Origin: Megascapheus bottae
Taxonomy: Eukaryota > Chordata > Mammalia > Rodentia > Geomyidae
Reading direction: 5' to 3'
Assembly (NCBI GenBank): GCA_024803745.1
Contig: JANJXV010000025.1
Location: 13,680,341 to 13,744,340, forward strand
DNA: 64,000 nucleotides
Each line of letters opens with the position of its first letter. Positions within the stretch are counted from its first letter, which is position 1. The notes under the pieces were generated by a model. That model searched no databases and was not told where the DNA came from. It saw only the letters and a list, made by a program, of their open reading frames with translations. Position numbers and translations under genes: made by a program. This document shows positions 34,060-43,337 of the stretch, piece after piece.

Positions 34060-34215
34060 TTTATTTTATTTTATTTTTATTGTTGGGGTAATGTATAGAG
34101 GGGTTACAGTTACATTCCCCAGGTAGTAGGTGCATTTCTTCTCACACATTGATACTCTTTCTCATGTTTTTTGTCCCCATTTCCCTCTCCCCACCCCTCC
34201 AAATCATCTTGTTAT
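34060..34215 (-). mobile_element. Lineage-specific L1 3' end (5'-truncated), copy 2
   Basis: Shares 'ggggtaatgtatagaggggt', 'cttctcacacattgatac' and 'tgtccccatttcc' with copy 1. The minus-strand tail is (AAAAT)n, as expected of a retrotransposed end. Confidence 0.5.
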
Positions 34216-34379
34216 CTTTGAATCATTCTTACCCTTCAAATTTTTTTTTTTTCATTCCAACAATAAAGACCCACTGAGAATGTGAGGATGGGGAGCTGAC
34301 AGAACACGGAGCCTGTGAACTGGGGACAATAAACGTAGGGTGTCTACATGGTTTAGTACCTTTGGCTAAGTTTTCTCAC

Positions 34380-34540
34380 GGCCTTAGGCACCGTCCCTGA
34401 GCTTCTTTTGCCTAAGGCTTGTTAGCCACACACAGCTCCACTTCCGGCTTCTTCTGCGCATGCGGGACCGAAGAATGGAACCCAGGGGTTCGTGCAAGCT
34501 CGGCAAGCACTCTACCACTAGGCCCCGCTCCCGGCCCCCT
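34380..34540 (-). mobile_element. CpG-retaining IDL-Geo fragment
   Basis: Clearly the same family, but keeps many CpGs ('tctgcgcatgcgggaccgaag', broken here only by two bases from consensus). Adjoins the promoter-like block at 34.8 kb. Confidence 0.75.
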
Positions 34541-34779
34541 TTGGCTAAGTTTTTAAGTGCAGTCGGAAATGAGTAAAGACCAAAAGGTGGAGAGAAGCCC
34601 TAGATTTCTTGGCGCTCTGAGCATTGACGCGTGGCGGGGAGAAGGGATACACAAGCCATGTACAAAGAAAACAGCTCTGTGTCACTGTCTCGAGCCACTT
34701 ACCCCTTTGGACGCTGTTCTGTGATGCTGAAGGTGAGAAGGGGGAAAAAAAATCCTGTTTCCTCGTTGACAACAATTCC

Positions 34780-34930
34780 CCGTGAGACCTAGAGGGGGCT
34801 CCGGGGTGGGGAGAGAGCCAGGCGGAGGGCACTTCCGGTTTCCGGCCGTTCGACTTCCGGTTCCGGTGAGTGTCGCCATGTCAATTCCTGATGGCCTCGC
34901 AGTTAGCCATCTGGCCTGTCTTCATTAAGG
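34780..34930. promoter_or_regulatory. CpG-rich promoter-like block with clustered ETS sites
   Basis: About 150 bp around 34800-34880 carries three close TTCCGG/CCGGAA cores ('cacttccggtttccggcc', 'cgacttccggttccgg') directly followed by a donor-like 'gtgagtg'. CpG is dense from about 34380 to 34930 against a depleted background. It lies 3.2 kb upstream of GCNT3 and may start an alternative GCNT3 transcript or a non-coding RNA. No protein product is recognisable. Confidence 0.45.
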
Positions 34931-35059
34931 AACGATTCCTCCTTACAGAGGTCTGGAGCGTGGCTGTGCAGGGACGGGGGGAGGGTGGTGGGCTTCTGCG
35001 TTCAAAGACCCCAGACCTTGTCAAACAGCTTTTCGAAAATCTTTTATTTCACTTGTTTT

Positions 35060-35520
35060 TTTTGGCCAGTCCTGGGTTTTTAACTCAGGGCCTGAGCACT
35101 GTCCCTGGGCTTTCTCAAGGCTAGAGCTCTATCCCTCTAGCCATAGCACCACTTCCAGCTTTTTCTATGTATGTGGTGCCGAGGAATCGAACCCAGGTCT
35201 TCGTGCACGCTACATAAGCACTCAACCACTAGGCCAAACTCCAAGCCCCTAATCTTTTTTTTCTTCTTCTTTATTTGTGCTGATCCTGGTACTTGAACTC
35301 AGGGCTTGGGAGCTGCCCCTGGGCTTTTTTTTTTTTTTATTCAAGGCTAGTGCTCTACCATTTGAGCCAGTTTTGGATTTTTTTTTTTTTCTGGGTAATT
35401 GGAGATAAGACGCCCATGGATTTACTTGCTCGGGCTGGCTTTGAACCATGATCCTCAGATCTAAGCCTTTTGAGTAGCTAGTTCGGATTACAGATGTGAG
35501 CGCACTTCAGTGCCTGGCCT
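35060..35520 (-). mobile_element. IDL-Geo followed by B1-Geo
   Basis: 35060-35250 and 35255-35520. Confidence 0.8.
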
Positions 35521-35799
35521 AAGATCCCTATTTTAAATCGCTCCATTTGGATATTGAATCGTGAATGCTGCGTTTGTTTTTGGAGAGGCAGCTGGTTCAG
35601 GTAGCAAAAGGCAATGTAACAGCTCTAAAAAAATAAAAAGTCATTTCACACATGCTATTGCTAAAACTACACCATGGAGTTTTTCACATAAGCCCAATAA
35701 CCTGCAATGTCATTCATGCTTAAAACGGCCCACTGTTCCTAGACATTCAGACATTAGTAAGGTAAAACCCTACTAAGAACCTCTGTAGGTTTTTGTTGT

Positions 35800-36100
35800 T
35801 GTTGTTGTTTTGCCAGTCCTGGGGCTTGAACTCAGGGCCTGGGCATTGTCCTTAGATACTTTTTGCTCAAGGCTAGCACTCTGCTACTTGAGCCACAGCA
35901 CCACTTCCGGTTTTTTTCTGTGTTTGTGGTTCCAGAGAATCGAATCCGTGCATGCCAGAGCGCTACCACTGGGCCACATTCCCAGCCCCCTTTGTAGGTA
36001 TTTCTATAGCCTACAGATTACTATAAAGCATCCTTGACAGACAAATGAGATTCTTTTCTCTCTCTCTCTCTCTCTCTCTTCTTTCTTTCTTTCTCTTGTA
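35800..36100 (-). mobile_element. IDL-Geo and (CT)n(CTTT)n
   Basis: SINE 35800-35990; pyrimidine microsatellite 36057-36095. Confidence 0.8.
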
Positions 36101-36563
36101 CTTGACTTTGAAGAATTAACTTTGGTTTCTACTGAGTGAGTGGTATCTATATATCTATGTATAGTTGAGTAAAATACCAAGGGGAAAAAAGAAGTCTTTG
36201 AAAGATCTTTTCAGTGCCTTACTTTTGTCCCAGGAACAGGAAAGAGTCACGGTTTTTATTCTCAAAAGGAGTTTCTGTATTTTTGTGGTTGATTGTTTGG
36301 TGGGGAATTAAAAGGCTTTTATATTCTGGTGAGTAATGGCAGGTTCTTCTGAATGGTTTTATGGCATGAAAATTTAGGTACAAATTTGGCTGTTCTGGCT
36401 GCAATACTTGCTTGCCTTTTCAGATATTGCCAACATTTTCCCTTACCTCCTCCATAAAATGGGTGTTTGAGAATATGATTGAATGATTTAGCTGAGCTTA
36501 TTTCCTTATCTGAGGGCAGGAAGCCAAGAGGAAAGCATAGAGTCACCTGCTTCTACTTTGCAG

Positions 36564-36743
36564 AGATCAAACAGGAGCCTGAATTAGTTTCTTGGACATC
36601 TTGTAAAAATCAGAAAATACATGTTGGAGGGTTAGAAGACCAAAAACTATGGTTATTTCCAGTGAATCCAACTAGTCTTTACGTGGAAACAGAATCAGAC
36701 AGGCAAAGAAAATATTCCCTACACAGGAAAGGAACTATTAAAG
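36564..36743 (+). other. Candidate upstream exon, possibly 5' untranslated exon of GCNT3
   Basis: A 180-bp block bounded by a good acceptor ('cttctactttgcag') and a consensus donor ('aaag|gtaaga'), in otherwise repeat-poor DNA about 1.3 kb before the GCNT3 coding exon. One frame is open throughout (phase 1 in, phase 1 out) and, if spliced to 38049, would remain in frame with GCNT3. The encoded residues (EIKQEPELVSWTSCKNQK...) match nothing I recognise. Bovine and mouse GCNT3 genes are reported to have untranslated upstream exons, so a UTR exon is the simplest reading. Confidence 0.4.
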
Positions 36744-36899
36744 GTAAGAGTTTTCTTAGTTTTTAATTTTTCTTATGCTTAGATTACCCCCTCCCAAATT
36801 ACTAAAGAAGATATCATCTTAGGCTTATAAAGAGATACAGTCCTTACTGTATTGATTGCATAAGAATGTTTACATTTTCTTTACTTATTTTTTATTTGT

Positions 36900-37092
36900 T
36901 GTGGGCTTGAACTCTGGGCCTGGGCTCTTCAGCTTAAGGCTACCATCCTACCCCTTGAGCCACAGCACCATGTTCATTTTCTATTGGTTAGCTGAAGATA
37001 AGAGTTTCATGGATTTTAGTGCCCAGACTGGCTATGAACTGTGATCCTGAGATCTCAGCCTTCTGAGTAGCTAGTAGCATGAGTCCAGCCAC
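36900..37092 (-). mobile_element. B1-Geo SINE, shortened
   Basis: Lies between the candidate exon at 36564-36743 and the GCNT3 coding exon. 37093-38048 is repeat-free, the best place for GCNT3 proximal control elements. Confidence 0.72.
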
Positions 37093-38048
37093 ATTTTCTT
37101 TCTTCTAGAAATTCTTTCCTCAAACTACTATCTTGTTTTCTTTGGTGGTATCCTTTATTCTGTATTGTATTTAAAAAGTAGGTGTGATTGTCTGCATTAT
37201 GTTTGCAGGAAAGAGGAAGGGAAGGAAATCCTAGATGTGTGATATTTGATAAGTTATTTAGCTTGTTTGCCTGTCTGTAAGAGAAACCTAGTAATGATAC
37301 ATTTGGGGTTAGCTGTAAAGATTAAATGGGACAATGTATACAAATTTTTCAGGTGCCCGTTAAATATTATATACACACAGCTGTGTTTGTGTATACATAT
37401 GTTTTAAATCAGATGAACTCTGAGGGGTTGTGGTGCAACTTGGGAGATTAAAGAAAAATCTGCAATTTGCTAAGAACTTAATAAAAAAAAGATTGGCTAG
37501 ATACCAAATCATACCAGTGAATTTTGTATGGTAAAAGGTATCTTAATAAATCAATTGTTAAATAGAAGCAAGAAATATTGGTTTGTTTTTAAAAGAACTG
37601 AGATTTCTAAAATTGGTTCTGGGAGTCTTTGATGGATTTTTGTCACCAGATCTAGTAGAAATTCCTGAGCTTAGTAAGAGCTATATTCTAGAATAGTAAG
37701 TGATGGGAGGCAAAAATAAGGAACAAAGGTTAAGGACTCCCTTCTACTAATTGTACCTTTACGTCAATGAAAGTGCTCCATTGTTTTTCCTTCTCTCCTC
37801 TGAAGCGGATGTGGAGCCGGATTCTGATCACTGTGTAGTAAGCTATTTGGCAGAGTCAGGCTATAAAGATCTTCATTAGCAAGCTAGCTCTAAGTGGTTC
37901 CTAGGCTCTGGGGACGAATATCTCTCTTTATTCAAGAGATCTGATGATATTTGTCCAGAGAAGAAATAGGTGTTTGCTATTAGTTTGGAGTTGACTTTCC
38001 TGGGAACTTGTTCATGATTGGTTTTTAATGAAAGCATTCTATTCTAAG

Positions 38049-38083
38049 GTGTCCATCTTCGTCTTCTGCCTCTTCTTCTCCTG
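38049..38083 (+). other. GCNT3: GCNT3 5' UTR part of the coding exon
   Basis: An AG acceptor at 38047-38048 precedes 35 bases leading to the start codon. The preceding intron has an in-frame TAA across the junction, so the coding frame cannot extend left without splicing. The acceptor choice is inferred. Confidence 0.5.
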
Positions 38084-39403
38084 ATGGTTTCCAATTCCTG
38101 GAAGAGGATCCCCTGGAAGAAACTGTGTGGGCGCTATCACATGTGGGCTATGGGCTTTTATATGCTGTTGGCCGTTGTTGCTCTGAAACTTTCTCTCAGA
38201 TTAAGGTGTGATTTGGACTTCAGAGAATTTCAAAGCCAGAACTGCAAGGATATCTTGTATAATTCCCTGAAGCTCCCGGCAAAGCGTTCCATTAACTGCT
38301 CAGGAATCACACGAGGGGACCAGGAGGCAGTGATCCAAGCTGTTCTGAATAATCTGGAAATCAAGGAGAAGCGGGAGCCTTTCACAGATGAGGACTACAT
38401 CGCTGGAACCAGAAACTGTGAGCTCTTTAAGACCGAAAGGAAATTCATACAGTTTCCACTGAGCAAAGAAGAGTTAGCCTTCCCGATTGCATACTCAATG
38501 GTGGTTCATGAGAAGATTGAAAACTTTGAAAGGCTGCTGAGAGCTGTGTATGCCCCTCAGAACATATACTGTGTCCATGTGGACCCGAAGTCTCCAGCAA
38601 GTTTCCAAATGGCAGTTAGGGCCATTGCTTCATGCTTCCAAAATGTCTTCATAGCCAGTAAATTGGTTCCGGTGATTTATGCCTCTTGGTCTAGGGTGCA
38701 AGCTGACCTGAACTGTATGGAAGATTTGCTCCAGAGCTCAGTGCCATGGAGATACTTCCTAAATACATGTGGGACAGACTTTCCTCTAAAGACCAATGCT
38801 GAGATGGTCCAGGCCCTGAAGCTTTTGAATGGGAAGAACAGCATGGAATCAGAGGTACCTCCTGAGCACAAAAAACTCCGCTGGAAGTATCGCTTTCAGG
38901 TGACAGACAAGATGCACATAACCATGGAAAGGAAGACTCCTCCCCCTAAAAATTTAACCATATTCTCTGGTAATGCCTATATGGTAGCTTCTCGTGACTT
39001 TGTTCAACATGTCTTTAATCACTCCCAATCCCAACAACTGATAGAATGGGCAAAAGACACCTATAGCCCTGATGAATTCCTCTGGGCCACCCTTCAGCGT
39101 GCCTCATGGATGCCTGGCTCAGTTCCCCTTCACCACAAGTATGATATCTCAGACATGAATGCCATTGCCAGGCTGGTCAAGTGGCAGGACCACGAGGGTG
39201 ATATCAATGAAGGGGCACCTTACAAGCCTTGCTCTGGGGTCTACCAGCGGGCTATCTGTATCTATGGGACTGGGGACCTGTATTGGATGCTCCAAAACCA
39301 CCATCTGCTGGCCAACAAGTTTGATCCAAAGGTGGATGATAATGTTCTTCAGTGTTTAGAAGAGTACTTACGTCATAAGGCCATCTATGGGACTGAACTG
39401 TGA
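38084..39403 (+). CDS. GCNT3: Core 2 / core 4 / I-branching beta-1,6-N-acetylglucosaminyltransferase 3 (C2GnT-M)
   Basis: A single uninterrupted 439-residue frame, close to the human length of 438, recognised as GCNT3 along its whole length. It is a type II Golgi enzyme of family GT14 that adds beta-1,6-GlcNAc to core 1 and core 3 mucin O-glycans and to I-antigen chains. Residues 1-19 are cytosolic and basic, about 20-37 form the membrane anchor ([18 protein letters not shown]), then comes a stem with sequon N71-C-S, and the Branch-type catalytic domain runs from about residue 130 to the end. Recognisable blocks are [53 protein letters not shown], and [20 protein letters not shown], whose Glu331 corresponds to the catalytic Glu of the family. 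Conserved cysteines are present and the C-terminus is [10 protein letters not shown]. Starting at 38084 gives an N-terminus about 8 residues longer than I recall for human or mouse before the WK(K/R)LC motif. The ATG context is mediocre (C at -3, G at +4). The coding region sits in one exon, probably entered at acceptor 'ttctaag' with the exon starting at 38049. Confidence 0.97.
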   Translation: MVSNSWKRIPWKKLCGRYHMWAMGFYMLLAVVALKLSLRLRCDLDFREFQSQNCKDILYNSLKLPAKRSINCSGITRGDQEAVIQAVLNNLEIKEKREPFTDEDYIAGTRNCELFKTERKFIQFPLSKEELAFPIAYSMVVHEKIENFERLLRAVYAPQNIYCVHVDPKSPASFQMAVRAIASCFQNVFIASKLVPVIYASWSRVQADLNCMEDLLQSSVPWRYFLNTCGTDFPLKTNAEMVQALKLLNGKNSMESEVPPEHKKLRWKYRFQVTDKMHITMERKTPPPKNLTIFSGNAYMVASRDFVQHVFNHSQSQQLIEWAKDTYSPDEFLWATLQRASWMPGSVPLHHKYDISDMNAIARLVKWQDHEGDINEGAPYKPCSGVYQRAICIYGTGDLYWMLQNHHLLANKFDPKVDDNVLQCLEEYLRHKAIYGTEL

Positions 39404-39885
39404 GAGACACTGTGAGGAGATCGTTACCTCTGTGGCAGGAACACATACAGATATTCCAGGAAGTTCTGGGATAGTGTGGGGTGGGAGACCAGGCTACTGG
39501 AATTCATGGTGCCCCTTAGGGGAAAAGGGGATTGCTAGTGGAATGTGGGTAAGTAGATCTGTTGTCTTATAAATTACTATTCTGGATGAATGTTGCTTAT
39601 TCTTCCACTTCCATCCCCAATAGTGTTCTCTGGCTTTCTCTTGAGAGTGAGATGAAGAATGACTGTTATTTTGGGACAGCAAAGGAGGGACATGTAGCAG
39701 AGGCCCTGTATTTTGGCCCAAACCATAGTATTATGTTTTCAACGTTATGGAGATACTGTTAATAATAATCTTAAATTTGGTAGTGATGGAAAGAGAACCT
39801 TACCTTTGTACTATTAACTTGAAGATAAGTAGCTCCTGATTCAACACCCCTACCTCTGTTTTAATAAAGCAGAAATAATATGAAC
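39404..39885 (+). other. GCNT3: GCNT3 3' UTR
   Basis: About 480 bp of repeat-free sequence from the TGA stop to just past the AATAAA at 39863-39868. Confidence 0.75.
39863..39868 (+). terminator. GCNT3: GCNT3 polyadenylation signal AATAAA
   Basis: Canonical hexamer in 'ttttaataaagcag', 460 bp after the stop codon. It is the first such signal downstream of GCNT3 and is followed by T/G-rich sequence. Confidence 0.7.
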
Positions 39886-40324
39886 AGATGAACTGTGTGA
39901 CCTCTTTGCTCATACCTATCGGTGACATTTAACAGTCTTGATTTAAATGTGTCCATTATCTCAAATTGAAAACAGAATATAAAGAACGGAGCTGATTTTT
40001 TCATTGAAGAAACCCTCATTCTGTTTACATTGCCTTACTCGTGACTTGTGTGAAGAGACAAGGCAGGAAGACTTGGCCAGTTTTCCCACCCATGTCCTTA
40101 TTGGAAAATTATGGCACTCATTTTGCCAGCTTCTCAGGGAAAGTTTAATGTTCCTTTAGCCATTTAGATAAGGTCATATATGATTTATTATGCAAACTGG
40201 AACGGGTTTTAGTTGAGGGAGAAGCTGCAGTGCTGACAATCATATCAAGGGAAAAATAAACCATGATTATGTAGCTAAACTAGTATGTCTAATTATTCTG
40301 TGTTTAGGCTTTATGAGTCAAAGC

Positions 40325-40331
40325 TCCCTTA

Positions 40332-40369
<38 letters not shown>

Positions 40370-40778
40370 CAGTCCTGGGCTTGAGCTCAGGGCCTGAGCA
40401 CTGTCCTTGGACTTTCTCAAGGCTAGAGCTCTACCACTTGAGCCTGAGCACCACTTCCGGTTTTTTTCTATGTATGTGGTACCGAGGAATTGAACCCAGG
40501 TCTTCATGCATGCTAGGCAAGCACTTTAACCACTAGGCCAAACTCCCGGCCCAAACTATTCTTTTTTTTTTTTTTTTTGCCAGTCCTGGGCTTGAGCTCA
40601 GGGCCTGAGCACTGTCCTTGGACTTTCTCAAGGCTAGAGCTCTACCACTTGAGTCTCAGCACCACTTCTGGCTTTTTTCTATGTATGTGGTACCGAGGAA
40701 TCGAACCCGGGTCTTCATGCATGGTAGGCAAGCACTTTAACCACTAGGCCAAACTCCCGGCCCTTCCCTTATTTCTCT
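40325..40778 (-). mobile_element. Two IDL-Geo SINEs inside one 14-bp target duplication
   Basis: 'tcccttatttctct' at 40325-40338 and 40765-40778 encloses both copies (40339-40552 and 40562-40763), separated by 'aaactattc'. Both are near consensus. Confidence 0.88.
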
Positions 40779-41004
40779 ACGGGAATGGAAGGGTTACTAT
40801 ATGTGATTTTTCAGATTCTTGTGGTGAGACAGTATTGAATTTACATATACAAATATGTATGTATAAGTATGTACTGGAATGCACATATTCCCTAATTCCC
40901 AGATGTTACTTAGAAGAACAGATTCCTCTCTGATATTTCAGAGATAATTGTTGGCCATGGTGTAGTGTTCTGAAATGGGCAAAAAACTACATGTACTGAT
41001 CTTT

Positions 41005-41149
41005 TACAGATCTTTGGCTCAGGGCTAGCACTCTACCACTTGAACCACAGCACCACTTCTGGTGATTTCTGTGTACGTGGTACTGAGTTGAACCCAGGGC
41101 TTCATGCATGCTAGGCAAGCATTCTACCACTAGGCCACACTTTTGGCCC
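41005..41149 (-). mobile_element. IDL-Geo SINE, tail end missing
   Basis: Begins within Geo; ID head complete. Confidence 0.75.
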
Positions 41150-41624
41150 ATGTGTGTGAAACTCAGTGAGTGGATTTTCTAGTTATATAAGTTGTTATGA
41201 CTAATTCTGTGCCAAGTCCTTTTCACCTCACTTCCAGCCTGAGCAGAGAGTGACTGATGAATCACTCGATGCTGTTGCTAGCAGTGATGACTGCCCTTCC
41301 TCTCTCCCTCTTCCCCAGAAGATGGGAATTGGGTTGAAGCATCCATGATATACATGTGCTGAAACAACAACTCAGGTCCTTGACCTCATCATGGTCAACT
41401 TGCTCTAAAAGCTTTATCTGAAATGTTGTCATTTCTGGTATCAATACATTTAGGAGATCAGTGTGTGAATGTGCTATTTTGGGGAAAATAAGTTGCCGGA
41501 ATTTTTTTCAAGCACTGAAAATTTTCCTAGAAATCTATTCACGTAGGTAGAGACTGTTCCTTTATCTAATAACCTATGGTCTTCATAGCAGAAGGCTCAA
41601 ATTTCCTTTAGTCAATGTATTTTA

Positions 41625-41822
41625 TTTTTTGCCAGTCCTGGGCTTGAGCTCAGGGCGTAAGCACTGTCCTTGGACTTTCTCAAGGCTAGAGCTCTACCAC
41701 TTGAGCCTCAGCACCACTTCTGGCTTTTTTTTTTTTCCTATGTATGTGGTACCGAGGAATCGAACCCGGGTCTTCGTGCATGCTAGGCAAGCACTCTACC
41801 ACTAGGCCAAACTCCTGGTCCC
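41625..41822 (-). mobile_element. IDL-Geo SINE
   Basis: Near consensus, no clear target duplication. Confidence 0.84.
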
Positions 41823-43055
41823 TGAACATAATTATATTTTTGTTGCACATTCTGTTCAACACAATATTTGTTTTTCTCTTGGTTAAGTGAAAAAAGTTAA
41901 AGTGAAGGAAGAGAAGGCATTTGATAAATTTGGGGACATATAATTTAGAGAAATCAAGTACTTTGTTTAAAAATGAAAGGCTAATAGATCCCCTGTGGTC
42001 CTAAGTACCTTAATATGCTCCAGGACCTAGTCTCATCTCTTCTGGTTAGTTATTATAAAGAAGTTCTTGCCTTTTTGAAGTTTGCTATACCAATAAACAA
42101 TAAAATAAACTCATTTATTCTACAAATGTGAATTGAACTCTCACTAATGTTATACAGTGGTCTTAACACTAGGAACTGAGTAGTCAGTAAAACATGAAGA
42201 TCATTCCTTTTACTCACAGGCTAACAAATAGATTATGAGTAATTATTAGTAGGAGCCAAGTGCTAGAGAGAAATGCAAGGAACTGACAGAGACCTTGGAA
42301 AGGTGGAAGAAGGGATCCTTAAAATTATAAACATGGTTATTAACAGAGAGAAAAACATTATGCTTCATTTCTGTATTTTGGATTAAACACTGAACTACAG
42401 GATGGGGTTGCCTCCTTGAATTAAATGACAATAGGCTGAGTGTTAGATGGTTTTGGTTTATTTAGATAGCTACTAAATTCTAGTCACTCAATTGATTGGC
42501 CTGTCTTCATTACACTTTCCTAGTTTGAAGAATAGGGGAAACTTTTATCTTTTATGTATACTGAGAAATGGAAACAAATGATATATATTTAGTAGGACTT
42601 TTTTGTTGTTGTTATTGTTAATTGCTGCCTAATAATTACAAAGGTGTTTGGTAAGATCATTTAAAAATGTCTGAAAATTGATCAATATGATCAGCTGAAT
42701 GTCATGGGATCTATTTCACGTTGCTGGGTAGCTTTGCTACTCCTGAAGCTGTCAAAAGGTTGTCTAACTTTTCTTATTCAAGTTGCAATTATGTTTTCTC
42801 ACACCCTTGGTTTTGTACTATGAAAAAAAGGGCATTTTCTTAGCAATATTCCACCCAGATTTTGGGTCTTCCAATTGATACTCTCATTAAGTACTTACAG
42901 TTAAGAAAATGAGTAAGACCTCATTAAAACAAATGTATTTTCTAAGGTTTTTTTTTTTTTAATAGATCACAATATACTTTCATAATGCTTAGCGTCTCCA
43001 TACTTCCTGTTTAACAGCCAACCAATTATAACTCTCATGGAGTTTTTAAAATGAA
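41823..43055. other. Convergent intergenic gap GCNT3/GTF2A2
   Basis: AT-rich, no recognised repeat, exon or RNA gene. Confidence 0.5.
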
Positions 43056-43061
43056 TTTATT
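43056..43061 (-). terminator. GTF2A2: GTF2A2 candidate polyadenylation signal AATAAA
   Basis: Reverse complement 'ttaataaatt', about 250 bp after the stop. It is the first canonical hexamer on this strand after the coding region; another lies near 42113. Confidence 0.55.
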
Positions 43062-43311
43062 AAGGAACTCTCAGGAAGACAACCACTTTTCATTTGTCAT
43101 AAAAAAAAGGTCAAGTATCTTCATGCTGTATAGTAAAGGTAATGTATGAGAACACAGAGTTATAAGCTTCTTTCTGCTGGTATTCTCTGATAGGATAGCA
43201 CAGTGTAGTCATTTTTGCAATGCTAGAATAAATTAAAAAAGTCTCTTCTATGCTTCTCTTCAAAAAGCGGTAATAACAGGAGATGGCATAAAAAAGCCTT
43301 TTTCTTCCTCC

Positions 43312-43337
43312 TTATTCTGTAGTATTAGAACCAGTAT
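43312..43337 (-). CDS. GTF2A2: GTF2A2 terminal coding segment
   Basis: After acceptor 'gtttcctag', two bases complete Asn, followed by TGSNTTE and TAA at 43314-43312. Only 26 nt of coding sequence, easily missed. The 3' UTR continues to lower coordinates. Confidence 0.93.

Noticed and set aside
40285..40536. Recurrent short proteins of the type '[20 protein letters not shown]'
   Set aside because: They recur wherever an IDL-Geo lies on the minus strand (9161, 23284, 40285, 45196), so they are SINE translations, not a gene family.
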